Of a DNA stretch of 64,000 nucleotides, positions 40,166-49,204 are shown one piece after another. Position numbers and translations under genes: made by a program. This stretch comes from a bacterium (GTDB taxonomy: Bacteria; Oederibacteriota; CAKKQC01). Within the stretch, counting starts at the first letter, position 1. Each line of letters opens with the position of its first letter. The notes beneath the pieces are model-generated. The model did no database searches. It saw only the letters and a program-made list of their open reading frames with translations, and was not told the DNA's origin. Location: assembly GCA_919901855.1 (NCBI GenBank), contig CAKKQC010000007.1, forward strand, positions 62,001 to 126,000, in the 5' to 3' direction.

Positions 40166-43100
40166 ATGAATCACCGATGGCGAACGGTCCTGGCTCTGGC
40201 GGTCCTGGCCGCGGCCGGGATTTCCCGCCCCGCCTCCGCTGCCTGTCCCGACCTCATCCTGCTGGGCACCACGGACTACAACGGATCGGCAAACGACCAC
40301 GATGCGGCTTGGGCCGTGGCCGTCGACGGGAGCGGGAATGTCGTGGTCGTGGGCTATGAGTTCATCTCACCAACGAAGGCTAACTGGCGGATTCGGAAAT
40401 ACGACGCCTCGCTGACGACACTGTTGGCAACGACGGACTACGACGGGGGGGCCGTCAACGGCACCGACGCCGCCCATGCCGTCGCCATCGACGGATCCGG
40501 GAACATTCTGGTGGCTGGGAGTATGTACAGCGGCGGGACGCACTGTATGATCCGCAAGTACGACCCGATGCTCACGACGCTGTTGGCTGCGACCGAGTAC
40601 GCGGCTGCGGCCGACGCCAGGGGTCTCATCCTCGACGGCAGCGGCAACGTCGTCGTGGCGGGCGAGGGGGGGAGTCCCGCCAGCGGGAACGACTGGCGGA
40701 TCACGAAGTTCGACCCCGCCTTGACCACGGTCCTGACGACCACGGACTTCAGCAGTCCCGGGTTTGCTTACGACATGCTGTGGGCGCTTGCGCAGGACGG
40801 GTCCGGGAACATCATCGCCGCGGGGACCGAGGGCGACCAGTTCTCCCCCTTTACCGAGAAGTGGCGCATCCGGAAGTACGACGCGTCGTTGACGACCCTG
40901 CTCGCGTCGACGGACTACATCGCGGGCACTGGATTCTCCAACGCTCCTTCTGCCGTCGTTGTTGGCGCCGGCGGGAACATACTTGTAGTCGGAATCGAAG
41001 ATGGGGTCTGGCAGATGCGGATCAGGGAGTACAACGCGTCGTTGACGACGCTGCTGGCAACGACAGTCTACGCCGGGCCGGGAACCAACGAGCTGGGTCG
41101 ATCCGCCGCCCTCGACAGCAGAGGGAACCTGGTGGTGGTCGGGGAGGAGCAGGGGTTGAGTTGCGGATCGAACTGGAGGATCGGGAAGTACGATGCCTCG
41201 CTGACGACGATGCTGGCGACCACGACCTACGAAGCCTGCCACAATCCGGGGGACAACGCCGGCCCGTGGGCGATCGCGGTTGACGGCCGGGACAACCTCA
41301 TGGTGGCCGGATACGAGACGGACTCCACGGGGTATCACAACTGGCGCATCAACAAGTACGGCCAGCCGGCGTGCCTCGATGCGGTGCTGGCGTTCTCGCG
41401 GACGATCGTGTCGCCGGGGCAGTGGGTCACGGTCATGCTCACGGTCACGAACGCGGGCGGGGCGGTCCTGAACGGAATTCCGACACTGGGGCAGGACGCG
41501 GGCCCCGGCACGGGCGCGATCACGGCGGGGCCGACGCCGTCGGCGACGACCGTCCTACCGACCGGCCAGTCGATGACGTTCACGTGGTCGTTCTCGGCGT
41601 CGGGCGCCGGACTCGTCGAGCTGACCGGGACCTTGACCGGCTGGGATCTGTCGCTGTCGGCGACCACGTGGGTGCAGGCCACGGGTTCCTTCCTGATCCA
41701 GAAGCGGCCGGCGCTGTCGGCGTCGCTGGTCATGACCTCGGCTTCCAGTCTATTGCCGGGCGACGCCATCGTCCTCGTCTTCACGGTCAGCAACTCGGGG
41801 GAGGCGGGGGCGACGGTTACACCGCGGCTGCCCAAGGTCTCGGGGTCGGGGACCGGCTACCTCGCGCTCAGTCCGGTGGCCCTGGTCGTGCCCGGCGGCG
41901 GCAGCGTCTCGTTCACCTGGGTCTACACCGCCGGGCCCGCGGCGTCCTCGCTCTCGTTCACGGCTTCCGGAAACGGCACCGACGTCAACTCCGGGGTCGC
42001 GGTTCCGGTGCCGCAGGGGGCGGCGGGGCCGGTCGTCGTCACCGCTCCGTCCACGCCATGCGTTTCCGCGCCGACCCGGATCACGTTCTACGACGGCCGG
42101 GCCAACGGGGACGACGAGGGCAACGGGATAGCGGTGCCGTCCTCGGGATCGATCTTCGTCGCCTGCGAGGAGAACCGCGAGGAGAGCGGCCGGCTGACGG
42201 ACTGCCTCGTGATCGGCTACCCGCCAGGCGGCGGCGCTCTCTACTGGGCGGGCGAGTACGGGGCCGTCGGGAGCGTGGCGGACGCCGCGTACGGGGTTAC
42301 GACGGGCCCGGACGGCTCCGTCTACTCGGTCGGCCATTCGGGGAACAGCGCGTGGATAGAGCGCTGGGACCCGTTCCCGCCGGGCGCCATGGACTGGATC
42401 CTGCTCCTGGCGGAGTCGCCCGGGGGGCCCGACGAGCTCAGGTCCGTGATGTTCGCCCCCGACGGGAATCTCGTCGTTGCCGGAAAGCAGCGGCGCACGG
42501 ATATCGGCCATGGCGACGACGTCTGGGTCGCGAAGTACGACCCGACGGGCGGGCTCGTCTGGTCGGTCAACTACAACAGCCCCGCTAACTCGGACGACCT
42601 GGCCTACGCCGTGACCGTGGACCTGTCTGGATCGATCTACGTCGCGGGAGCCGAAACCCGGACGGATCTCGGCCAGGGACGGAACATCCTCGTGCTCAAA
42701 TACAGTGCCTCCGGCGCCCTGCTCTGGACCCGGTCGTACACGAGCCCGGGGATCGCCAACGACGAGGGGCGCGCGATCGCCGTGGACGGGACCGGGAATC
42801 TCTACGTGGGAGGCTACGAGACGCGCAACGATCTCGGGCAGGGCGAGAACGGCTGGGTCCGCAAGTGCTCGCCCGCGGGCACGCCCCTCTGGACGGCCAC
42901 CTTCAACTCGCCGATGACGCGGTTCGGCGGGCCGAACGACCGGGCGCTCGGGATCGCGGTGGACCCCGTCAACGGCGACGTCTTCGCGACCGGGCGGGTG
43001 GAGCGTCCCGGACAGGCGGCCAACGTCCTGTTCGCCCGGTGGGACGCGTCGGGGACGCTCCTCGATCTCCAGACCCGGAACGGGCCGAACAACGGCAACG

Positions 43101-45844
43101 ATGAGGGCCGCGCGATCACGGTCGGTCCCGGCGACGACCTCTACGTGGCCGGGTTCGAGAACTGGGACAACCTGGCCCAGAAGGAGAACGTGACGACGTA
43201 CCAGTGGCCGCGGCCCGGGTGCCTCAAGGCGGCGCTGTCGGTATCGCCGGTACCCGTCTGGTCGGGACTGCCGATCGAGGTCGTGCTCACGGTCACGAAC
43301 ACGGGGGCGAACGCGGTCACGTCGGTGACGCCCGTGCTCACGATCGCGCCCGGCGCCGGGCTCCTGTCGCTGCTGACCGCGCCCTCGCCGCTCGCCAGCC
43401 TCGGCCCGGGCGCGTCCGCGTTCTTCACCTGGACCTACGCGACCGCGGGGACGGGGCCCGTGGCGTGCACGGCGACCGTGACCGGCGTCGAGTCCGTGAG
43501 CGGGCTGTCCATGACGGCCTGGGGGTACGCCGAGACCCTCGTGCAGGGCGCCGCGAGTCTGGCGGGCGCGGTCAGCCTGCCGGCATCGACCTGCCAGGCG
43601 ATGCCGTTCACGCTGGCGGTGACAATCACCAACACCGGGCTGGGCGGCGCGTGGCTGGGAAGCGCGACCGTGCTCGTCACCGGGTTGCCCGCGTCCGCCC
43701 TCGGCGGCCCGGTGCCGCCGCTGCCGCTCACGCTCGGGGTGGGGAACGCGGTCACGCTCGCCTGGACGTGGTCGGCGGCGGGCGCGGGCGCCGCGACTTT
43801 CTCGGTGACCGTGACCGGCGCGGATCTCACTGGCGGCGGCGGGCTGGCCGTGGGGCCGCTGGGCGCCGATATCGCCGTCACGGGGCGCGCGGCACTCGAG
43901 GCGAGTGCTCGCGCCACCCCGGCCGCGGCCGTGGGAGGCGGGATCACGGTGGAGCTCACGGTGACGAACACCGGGCTCACCATGGCGACCGGCCTCACCC
44001 CCGCCCTCGCGGTCTCTCCGCCCGGCGCGCCCGTTCTCGGCTGGGCCGGTCCGTCGCCACCGGGCCCGGTCGCCCTCGCCCCCGGCGCGGCCCAGACCTT
44101 CGCCTGGTCGTACACGGCGACGGGATGGGGGACCGTGACCTTTGCGATGACGGTGGCCGGGGCTGATTCCTGTGGCGCGATCTCATCGGCGGCGACCGCA
44201 ACTGCGTTCCTCGGGACACCAGCCACGCTCGTCGGGTCCGTCGTGTCCGCGATCGCCTCCCCGCTCTGTGTCGGATCGTATGTCCTTGTCGTTGTCTCGG
44301 TCACGAACACTGGGAATGCTCCTGCCGTTGGCGTTGCGGGAACGACGACCCTGTTCATCGAGGGCCCGGGCACCGCGTCGCTCCAGTTTGTGTCGAACCC
44401 GGTGGCGTCGCTCGGACCAGGCGCCTCGGCTCACTTCACTTGGCAATACGCGACTACCGGTGTGGGAGCGATTCGGTTCACCGCGACCGTAGCCGGTACG
44501 GATGCGGCTTTGGGGGGGCCGGTGCGGACGGCGCCGTTGACCACCCCGACTACGGATCTTACCGTGCCAGCCAATATCTGGATACATCCGGCGGTGTCGC
44601 CGGTGGTGGCGATGCTGGGCCAGTTGGTTACCGTGACTTTGACGGTGACCAACATGGGAGGGGACGCCGCTGGGGTTTCGGCGGCTGCGTGGACAATCGA
44701 ACCCGGCATGACCACGCGGATATCCGGGCCCTCACCTCCGGGTCCCATTGCCCTACCGTCCGCGGCGTCCCAGACGTTCAGCTGGACGTTCTCCGCGTCC
44801 GGAGCAGGGGTGTCAACTTTCACCTTCAGCGTAACGGGATCGTCATGCGGAGGCCCGGTTGCGTTTATGCGCGGTGACGTTCGCCCATTCTGGATTGTCC
44901 GGCCCGCCCTCCTGGTCGCGAGCGGCCTCACGCTGGCCCCCGGCAGTCCCGGGGCGGGTGCGACCGTCGTGGCCACGATGGTACTGCGCAACGACGGCGA
45001 CCTCGATCTCACGGTCACCTCGTTCTCGCGCACGGTAGTCGGCGTCGCCGGGCTTGGGGCGCCGGGGGCGCCGACGCCGGGGCCGGGGTTCATGCTCACG
45101 GCGGGCGGCTCGCAGTCGGTCACGTGGACGCAGACGACGACAGCGCCGTGTGGAGTGGCTGCGGAAACCGTCAGCGCCGCCGGCGTCGAGTTCAGCACCG
45201 GGCGGATCTTGTCGTCCAATACGGTGACCTCGAACGCGGTTTCGATCACGGGCACCGCGACGGGCTTCACGCTCTCCGCCTCCGCCGCGAAGGCGAACGT
45301 GGGAACTCCGGTCACGCTGACGGCCATGGTAACCGACGCGTGCGGCGGGGCCGTGCCCAACCTGACCGTGACGTTCACCGTGAGCGCCGGCGGCGGGTGG
45401 CTCTCGGCCGTCACGGGGACCACGAACTTCTCCGGGCGGGTCACGGTCACGCTCACGCTCGGGCTCGACGAGGGGCGCAACACCGTGGTGGCATACGTGG
45501 GCGGGACGACGCTGACCGCCCTCGTGGCCGTCGAGGCCGTGAACCCGCTCGTCCTCACGTCGCCGGGCGCGGCGCTCGACAAGAACGTCCTCGTCCTCAA
45601 CTCGGGGCAGGTCGTGCTGGCCCGCATCTGGCCGCTCAATGGCGACCCCATCGTGACCCGCATCTTCACCGCATCGGGGAGGTTGGTCCGCACGCTCAGG
45701 AAGCTGACGCCCTCCGGCCGCGGCCAGTTCCTCGTCGAGTGGGACGGGCTGAGCGAGGACGAGTTCGCGGTCGCCCGCGGCGTCTACCTCGTGGACGTCG
45801 AGGGCGGCGGCATCCACCAGATCCTGAAGGTGTTGGTTCGCTGA
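40166..45844 (+). CDS. Giant exported surface protein with two SBBP beta-propellers, CARDB/Ig repeats and FlgD-like C-terminus
   Basis: 1892 residues with a clear signal peptide (RWRTVLALAVLAAAGISRPASA). Seven propeller repeats span about residues 30-400 (AVAVDGSGNVVVVGYE, NWRIRKYDASLTTLLA). CARDB-like Ig modules follow, then a second set of seven propeller repeats (about 635-1015) closely like the propeller of the giant subtilase (NYNSPANSDDLAYAVTVD). More Ig/CARDB modules run to about 1800. The last 80 residues (IFTASGRLVRTLRKL, VEWDGLSEDEFAVARGVYL) form a FlgD-like sorting domain. There is no catalytic domain, so adhesion, binding or display are the likely jobs. It shares domain stock with 25363-36120 but has no adjacent barrel gene. 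Confidence 0.88.
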   Translation: MNHRWRTVLALAVLAAAGISRPASAACPDLILLGTTDYNGSANDHDAAWAVAVDGSGNVVVVGYEFISPTKANWRIRKYDASLTTLLATTDYDGGAVNGTDAAHAVAIDGSGNILVAGSMYSGGTHCMIRKYDPMLTTLLAATEYAAAADARGLILDGSGNVVVAGEGGSPASGNDWRITKFDPALTTVLTTTDFSSPGFAYDMLWALAQDGSGNIIAAGTEGDQFSPFTEKWRIRKYDASLTTLLASTDYIAGTGFSNAPSAVVVGAGGNILVVGIEDGVWQMRIREYNASLTTLLATTVYAGPGTNELGRSAALDSRGNLVVVGEEQGLSCGSNWRIGKYDASLTTMLATTTYEACHNPGDNAGPWAIAVDGRDNLMVAGYETDSTGYHNWRINKYGQPACLDAVLAFSRTIVSPGQWVTVMLTVTNAGGAVLNGIPTLGQDAGPGTGAITAGPTPSATTVLPTGQSMTFTWSFSASGAGLVELTGTLTGWDLSLSATTWVQATGSFLIQKRPALSASLVMTSASSLLPGDAIVLVFTVSNSGEAGATVTPRLPKVSGSGTGYLALSPVALVVPGGGSVSFTWVYTAGPAASSLSFTASGNGTDVNSGVAVPVPQGAAGPVVVTAPSTPCVSAPTRITFYDGRANGDDEGNGIAVPSSGSIFVACEENREESGRLTDCLVIGYPPGGGALYWAGEYGAVGSVADAAYGVTTGPDGSVYSVGHSGNSAWIERWDPFPPGAMDWILLLAESPGGPDELRSVMFAPDGNLVVAGKQRRTDIGHGDDVWVAKYDPTGGLVWSVNYNSPANSDDLAYAVTVDLSGSIYVAGAETRTDLGQGRNILVLKYSASGALLWTRSYTSPGIANDEGRAIAVDGTGNLYVGGYETRNDLGQGENGWVRKCSPAGTPLWTATFNSPMTRFGGPNDRALGIAVDPVNGDVFATGRVERPGQAANVLFARWDASGTLLDLQTRNGPNNGNDEGRAITVGPGDDLYVAGFENWDNLAQKENVTTYQWPRPGCLKAALSVSPVPVWSGLPIEVVLTVTNTGANAVTSVTPVLTIAPGAGLLSLLTAPSPLASLGPGASAFFTWTYATAGTGPVACTATVTGVESVSGLSMTAWGYAETLVQGAASLAGAVSLPASTCQAMPFTLAVTITNTGLGGAWLGSATVLVTGLPASALGGPVPPLPLTLGVGNAVTLAWTWSAAGAGAATFSVTVTGADLTGGGGLAVGPLGADIAVTGRAALEASARATPAAAVGGGITVELTVTNTGLTMATGLTPALAVSPPGAPVLGWAGPSPPGPVALAPGAAQTFAWSYTATGWGTVTFAMTVAGADSCGAISSAATATAFLGTPATLVGSVVSAIASPLCVGSYVLVVVSVTNTGNAPAVGVAGTTTLFIEGPGTASLQFVSNPVASLGPGASAHFTWQYATTGVGAIRFTATVAGTDAALGGPVRTAPLTTPTTDLTVPANIWIHPAVSPVVAMLGQLVTVTLTVTNMGGDAAGVSAAAWTIEPGMTTRISGPSPPGPIALPSAASQTFSWTFSASGAGVSTFTFSVTGSSCGGPVAFMRGDVRPFWIVRPALLVASGLTLAPGSPGAGATVVATMVLRNDGDLDLTVTSFSRTVVGVAGLGAPGAPTPGPGFMLTAGGSQSVTWTQTTTAPCGVAAETVSAAGVEFSTGRILSSNTVTSNAVSITGTATGFTLSASAAKANVGTPVTLTAMVTDACGGAVPNLTVTFTVSAGGGWLSAVTGTTNFSGRVTVTLTLGLDEGRNTVVAYVGGTTLTALVAVEAVNPLVLTSPGAALDKNVLVLNSGQVVLARIWPLNGDPIVTRIFTASGRLVRTLRKLTPSGRGQFLVEWDGLSEDEFAVARGVYLVDVEGGGIHQILKVLVR

Positions 45845-45891
45845 CCGGCAGCCGGTCAGCGAATTCGAGTTTCGGCGGACGCCGAAACTCG
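45840..45891. terminator. Tandem hairpins between convergent genes
   Basis: First hairpin: GCTGACCGG (45840-45848), loop CAG, CCGGTCAGC (45852-45860), beginning in the stop codon of the surface-protein gene. Second: CGAGTTTCGGC (45866-45876), loop GGAC, GCCGAAACTCG (45881-45891). The minus-strand acetyltransferase gene ends at 45899, so the pair can stop transcription from both sides. Confidence 0.65.
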
Positions 45892-45898
45892 TCGTGCG

Positions 45899-47125
45899 CT
45901 AAAAGGCGTCAATCTCCCAGAACACGGGCCGGCCCCGGGGGAAGAGGGCGTCGAGGAGGACGATCTCGCGGTCGCCGACCGTGGACGCGCGGGCGAAGGG
46001 CTGGAGCGAGAACGGTTTCGCGCCGCTGAAGACCTCGATCCACCGCGCCGGCTCCAGCACCGCCCGCGGCAGCTCCCCGGACGCCGTCGCCTCCACCTCG
46101 ACGCGGTCCTCGTTGAGCCGCACAGTCGCGGTCTGGTCGCGGTACCCGATTACGACGGCGCCACGGGCCACGCCCGCCCGCGCGGCGCGCGCGGCAAGCT
46201 CGGGGGCGAGGGCGCGGAGGAAACCTGCGAGGTACGCGATACGGAGCAGGATCCAGTCGGCGGGGATGTCGACCGGAGCTTCGGTGAACGGGGCGAGCGC
46301 GGCTCCCAGCTCGAAGCACGGGGCGGGATACTGGAGTCCGCGCACGCCCCGGAGAAACGCCTCGCGCAAATAGGCGCGCGCGAGGGCGCGGGTGGACTCC
46401 TCGGCGCCGGGCAGGGTGCCGAACTCGAGGACCTTGGACCACGTATGGTCGGGGTCCGCCGTCGCGCGGAGGTAGGCGGCCGGCTGGGCGTGGCTGTCCT
46501 CGGCGACCAGCGCGCACGCGGGCTCCTCCTTCGGATACACGGTCGTCCACTCGGGCTGCCGCTCCCATACGGCTTCGGCCGCCGGGATCGTGCCCGTGAA
46601 CCCGGCCGCGTACCGGCTCCGGATCGCGAGCAGGGCCGCGCGGTCGCGACCGAAGTCGATCGCGCGGACCACGGGGCCGGGGCCGGCGCCGGCGGGCGGC
46701 CGGAGCCGGAGCAGGTGCGTCTCCCGGCGCGGCGACGGTTCGTACCCGAGCGGCTGGTAGAAACCCGGGATCTGGGTCGAGAGCAGGGAGAGGGGACGGC
46801 CGTCCGCGCGCATGAGTTCGTGGGCGGCGGCCAGGAGCCGCCGCGCGAGCCCGCGCTTGCGCCACGCGGGATCCGTGACGACGTTCGCGATACCGCCGCA
46901 GGGCACCCGGGCGGACCCGAACGCGAGGTCGAACCCGATGGCGTGGACGGTCGAGACGACCCGGCCGGCGTCCCGGACCACGAGCGGCGCGCCCGGCAGG
47001 TTCTGGGGGTCCCGGCGCATCCGGGTCGCGAAGTACGCGGCGCCGACGCCGAGCTCGCGGGCGCAAAGCGCCGCGATGCCGTCGAACTCCTCCGGGCGTG
47101 CCGGTTCCACCGTGAGGTCCGTCAT
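45899..47125 (-). CDS. Eis-like GNAT N-acetyltransferase (copy 1)
   Basis: 408 residues with an N-terminal GNAT fold: acetyl-CoA-binding stretch VVTDPAWRKRGLARRLLAAA, then LSTQIPGFYQPLGYE, which is typical of the Eis family. A second GNAT-like domain and a C-terminal SCP2-like region follow, again as in Eis. Such enzymes acetylate amines of aminoglycosides, peptides or polyamines; the substrate here is unknown. No signal peptide. A TACACT box 9 bases before the ATG lies in the loop of a 7-bp inverted repeat. A second, divergent paralogue is at 51615-52772. Confidence 0.85.
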   Translation of the reverse strand: MTDLTVEPARPEEFDGIAALCARELGVGAAYFATRMRRDPQNLPGAPLVVRDAGRVVSTVHAIGFDLAFGSARVPCGGIANVVTDPAWRKRGLARRLLAAAHELMRADGRPLSLLSTQIPGFYQPLGYEPSPRRETHLLRLRPPAGAGPGPVVRAIDFGRDRAALLAIRSRYAAGFTGTIPAAEAVWERQPEWTTVYPKEEPACALVAEDSHAQPAAYLRATADPDHTWSKVLEFGTLPGAEESTRALARAYLREAFLRGVRGLQYPAPCFELGAALAPFTEAPVDIPADWILLRIAYLAGFLRALAPELAARAARAGVARGAVVIGYRDQTATVRLNEDRVEVEATASGELPRAVLEPARWIEVFSGAKPFSLQPFARASTVGDREIVLLDALFPRGRPVFWEIDAF

Positions 47126-47128
47126 GCC

Positions 47129-47147
47129 GCCCTGAGTGTATCAGGGC
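47129..47147 (-). promoter_or_regulatory. Start-proximal -10 (TACACT) inside a perfect 7-bp inverted repeat
   Basis: GCCCTGA (47129-47135), GTGTA, TCAGGGC (47141-47147). On the minus strand TACACT (47140-47135) lies 9 bases before the acetyltransferase ATG at 47125. The repeat centred on the -10 is a candidate operator. Confidence 0.55.
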
Positions 47148-47221
47148 CATGGATTGACGGCCCTGTCGCATTGCAGGGAAGGGGTTTCAGCGTTCCCCGG
47201 GATCTCCGGGGCTTGTCCGGT

Positions 47222-47252
47222 TTGACACTTTCCGGCCCAAGCCTTCTATAAT
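47222..47252 (+). promoter_or_regulatory. Consensus promoter TTGACA-N19-TATAAT
   Basis: TTGACA (47222-47227), 19 bases, TATAAT (47247-47252). Both hexamers are perfect; the spacer is two bases longer than optimal. The start should fall near 47259, giving a leader of about 24 bases with an AGGAGG ribosome site before the ATG at 47283. GCCT/AGGC flanks the -10. This is the strongest conventional promoter seen in the window. Confidence 0.75.
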
Positions 47253-47282
47253 CAGGCCATCGAGGGACGAGGAGGTGCGGGT

Positions 47283-48239
47283 ATGCACAAGCGGGCGGGG
47301 GCGGGCATTCTGAAGCTGGCATCAATCATCGTGGTCGCCGGGATGGTGGCGGGCGCCGCGCGCGCCTCGGACCTGCTGGGTCCCATCTGGCATCTCAACG
47401 GCAAGCACATCGGCGACGCCGATCCGCTGGTGTGGACGATCGAGTACTACGACGAATGGGGCCGCACGGTCGTCGACGCCGCGGGCGGACATTTCTACCA
47501 CGACCGGTGCTGCGGCGGCGTGGTCACGCACGATCCATCGTGGGTTTACCCCGCGAAGTACTACGGCCAGTACAAGATGTACTACATCGGGACCACGATG
47601 CGGTACCGGATCACGCTCACGAATCCCGGCAATCGCAGCTACACGAACCTGCGCATCGTCGCGATCCAGGAGTACCTGACGAACGACGGGACGTGGGGCG
47701 AGTGGATTTCGCCCGACGCCGCGAAGGACTGGTATATCACCGAACTCCGGTCGGGCCAGACGGTGGTGTTCGAGGGCGACCTCTACATCCCCTACGGGGC
47801 GCATGGCGGCCTCGACCAGACGCACCTGCAGGTCCAGCACTTCGATCCGAACAATCCCACCGGCGGGGGCGCGGTCATCCTCGACGACGCGCAGGCCGCC
47901 ATCTGGTGCCCGCCGGACCTCCAGCAGGGCGCCACGGCCCCGGCGCCGGGCGGCATTCTCGTGAAGGCCGGCGATCGCGGCTGGGTCCAGCCGGGCTCCG
48001 GCTCACCGGCGCGGATCGAGGTCGGCGCGACCGACGCGGGGCAGATCTCGCTCCGCATCTACGACCGCCGCGGCACGCTGGCCCGCGAGATGTTCGCCTA
48101 CGCGAGCGGCGAGGGTACGGTCGTGTTCTCGTGGGACGGCACGCTGTCGTCCGGCCAGCCCGCGGCCCCCGGCGTCTACCTCGTCGTGGCCGACGGCTCC
48201 GGCGTCCACGCCAAGGAGAAGCTCGCGGTCGTCAGGTAG
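47283..48239 (+). CDS. Small exported protein with FlgD-like C-terminal sorting-type domain
   Basis: 318 residues. A signal peptide (about residues 1-28, ending AGAARAS) is followed by an unrecognised beta-rich domain (HFYHDRCCGG, TMRYRITLTNPGNRSYTNLRI), probably Ig-like, with a vicinal cysteine pair. After a short linker the last 75 residues (ISLRIYDRRGTLAREMF, VVFSWDGTLSSGQPAAPGVY, EKLAVVR) form a FlgD-like domain like those ending both giant proteins. A consensus promoter and an AGGAGG site suggest high expression. It is followed by a terminator and then a PorV/PorQ-like barrel gene. Function is unknown; a surface or secreted structural protein is likely. Confidence 0.75.
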   Translation: MHKRAGAGILKLASIIVVAGMVAGAARASDLLGPIWHLNGKHIGDADPLVWTIEYYDEWGRTVVDAAGGHFYHDRCCGGVVTHDPSWVYPAKYYGQYKMYYIGTTMRYRITLTNPGNRSYTNLRIVAIQEYLTNDGTWGEWISPDAAKDWYITELRSGQTVVFEGDLYIPYGAHGGLDQTHLQVQHFDPNNPTGGGAVILDDAQAAIWCPPDLQQGATAPAPGGILVKAGDRGWVQPGSGSPARIEVGATDAGQISLRIYDRRGTLAREMFAYASGEGTVVFSWDGTLSSGQPAAPGVYLVVADGSGVHAKEKLAVVR

Positions 48240-48242
48240 CCC

Positions 48243-48290
48243 AAGGGCGGGAGGCGTTGCGACGGTGAACGCCTCCCGCCCTTTCGTTTT
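48243..48290 (+). terminator. Strong intrinsic terminator overlapping the next gene's start
   Basis: A 14-bp perfect stem, GGGCGGGAGGCGTT (48245-48258) and AACGCCTCCCGCCC (48268-48281), extends to 16 bp with flanking AA/TT. The loop is nine bases (48259-48267) and TTTCGTTTT follows. It begins four bases after the stop of the exported-protein gene. The GTG start (48265) of the PorV-like gene lies in the loop and its GGGAGG ribosome site in the stem. Confidence 0.85.
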
Positions 48291-49182
48291 CCTCCCGGTC
48301 CTCGTGGCGTGCGCGTGTTCGCGCCCCGCCCTCGCCGACGACGCTTCCAATCCCCTCGACCTCGTCGAGCCCGCGCGTATCCAGGCACTCGGCGGCGCCG
48401 CCGCCGCCGTTGACCGCGACGCCACCGGCGTCTGGCTCAATCCCGCCGCGCCGTCCGGGAGCGGCCGGTCCGTGACCCTCGGCGGCCAGCGGGGGTTCAT
48501 CGAGGACCAGACCTGGCAGATCTCGGGGGCGGCTCCCGCGGGCCCCCTGACCGCCGCGGCCGGCCTCGCGTACTACGACTCGGGAAGCATCACGCTCCGC
48601 AACACCGACGGGGGTGCCCGGCGGGTATCGGGGCAGCGGGACATCCTCGCCCTCGCCAACGCCAGCGGCGTCTTCGGGGGCGTCGTGAGCCTGGGGGGAT
48701 CGGTCAAGATCCTGCGCAGCGACCTCCTCGACCAGTTTCACGCGACGACGGTGGCCGCCGACGCCGGCCTCGTCGTGCGGCCGGCGGAGGACTTCGCGGC
48801 GGGCGTCAGTGTCGTCAACGTGGGGCGAAGGGTGCGGTACGCGGACGAGCGGGTGCCCCTGCCGGCGGCGGTCCGGGCGGGCGGATCGGCGGCGACGCCG
48901 GTCGAGGGCGATGGCGGGATCTCGCCCGACCGGCTTGCGGGGTTCTTGGACGCCGTCTGGCTCCTCCGCGAGCGCCGGGTCGAGTGGCGGGGCGGGGTGG
49001 AGGCGTACTGGACGCAGACGCTGGCCGCGCGGGCGGGTGTGAGCCCGTCGCGCGGCAACGAGTCCTGGCGCGCCGCCCTCGGGGTCGGGGTCTTCATCGG
49101 AAAACTGCGCATCGACTACGCGATCCAGCTCTCGGGCCCGTCTTCCCTCCCGCAGGTCCTGAGCCTCACCGTGCGGTTGTGA
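48265..49182 (+). CDS. PorV/PorQ family outer-membrane beta-barrel protein
   Basis: 305 residues from GTG 48265. That start is required to give a signal peptide (SRPFVFLPVLVACACSRPALA); a later GTG would leave it too short. The mature N-terminus carries the family signature IQALGGAAAAVDRDATGVWLNPAA, and glycine-rich alternating strands end in IDYAIQLSGPSSLPQVLSLTVRL, the usual PorV/PorQ closing strand. In type IX systems PorV shuttles cargo to the attachment complex. Its first codons lie in the terminator of the upstream exported-protein gene, which has a FlgD-like tail and may be its cargo. Confidence 0.88.
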   Translation: MNASRPFVFLPVLVACACSRPALADDASNPLDLVEPARIQALGGAAAAVDRDATGVWLNPAAPSGSGRSVTLGGQRGFIEDQTWQISGAAPAGPLTAAAGLAYYDSGSITLRNTDGGARRVSGQRDILALANASGVFGGVVSLGGSVKILRSDLLDQFHATTVAADAGLVVRPAEDFAAGVSVVNVGRRVRYADERVPLPAAVRAGGSAATPVEGDGGISPDRLAGFLDAVWLLRERRVEWRGGVEAYWTQTLAARAGVSPSRGNESWRAALGVGVFIGKLRIDYAIQLSGPSSLPQVLSLTVRL

Positions 49183-49189
49183 CCCGGAC

Positions 49190-49195
49190 TATAAT
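49190..49195 (+). promoter_or_regulatory. Start-proximal TATAAT of the second GH50-like gene
   Basis: TATAATC, 9 bases before the ATG at 49205, directly after the stop of the PorV-like gene. No good -35 is visible. CCG and CGG flank the box, a weak version of the inverted repeats at 5796 and 18888. Confidence 0.55.
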
Positions 49196-49204
49196 CGGCA
49201 CAGC

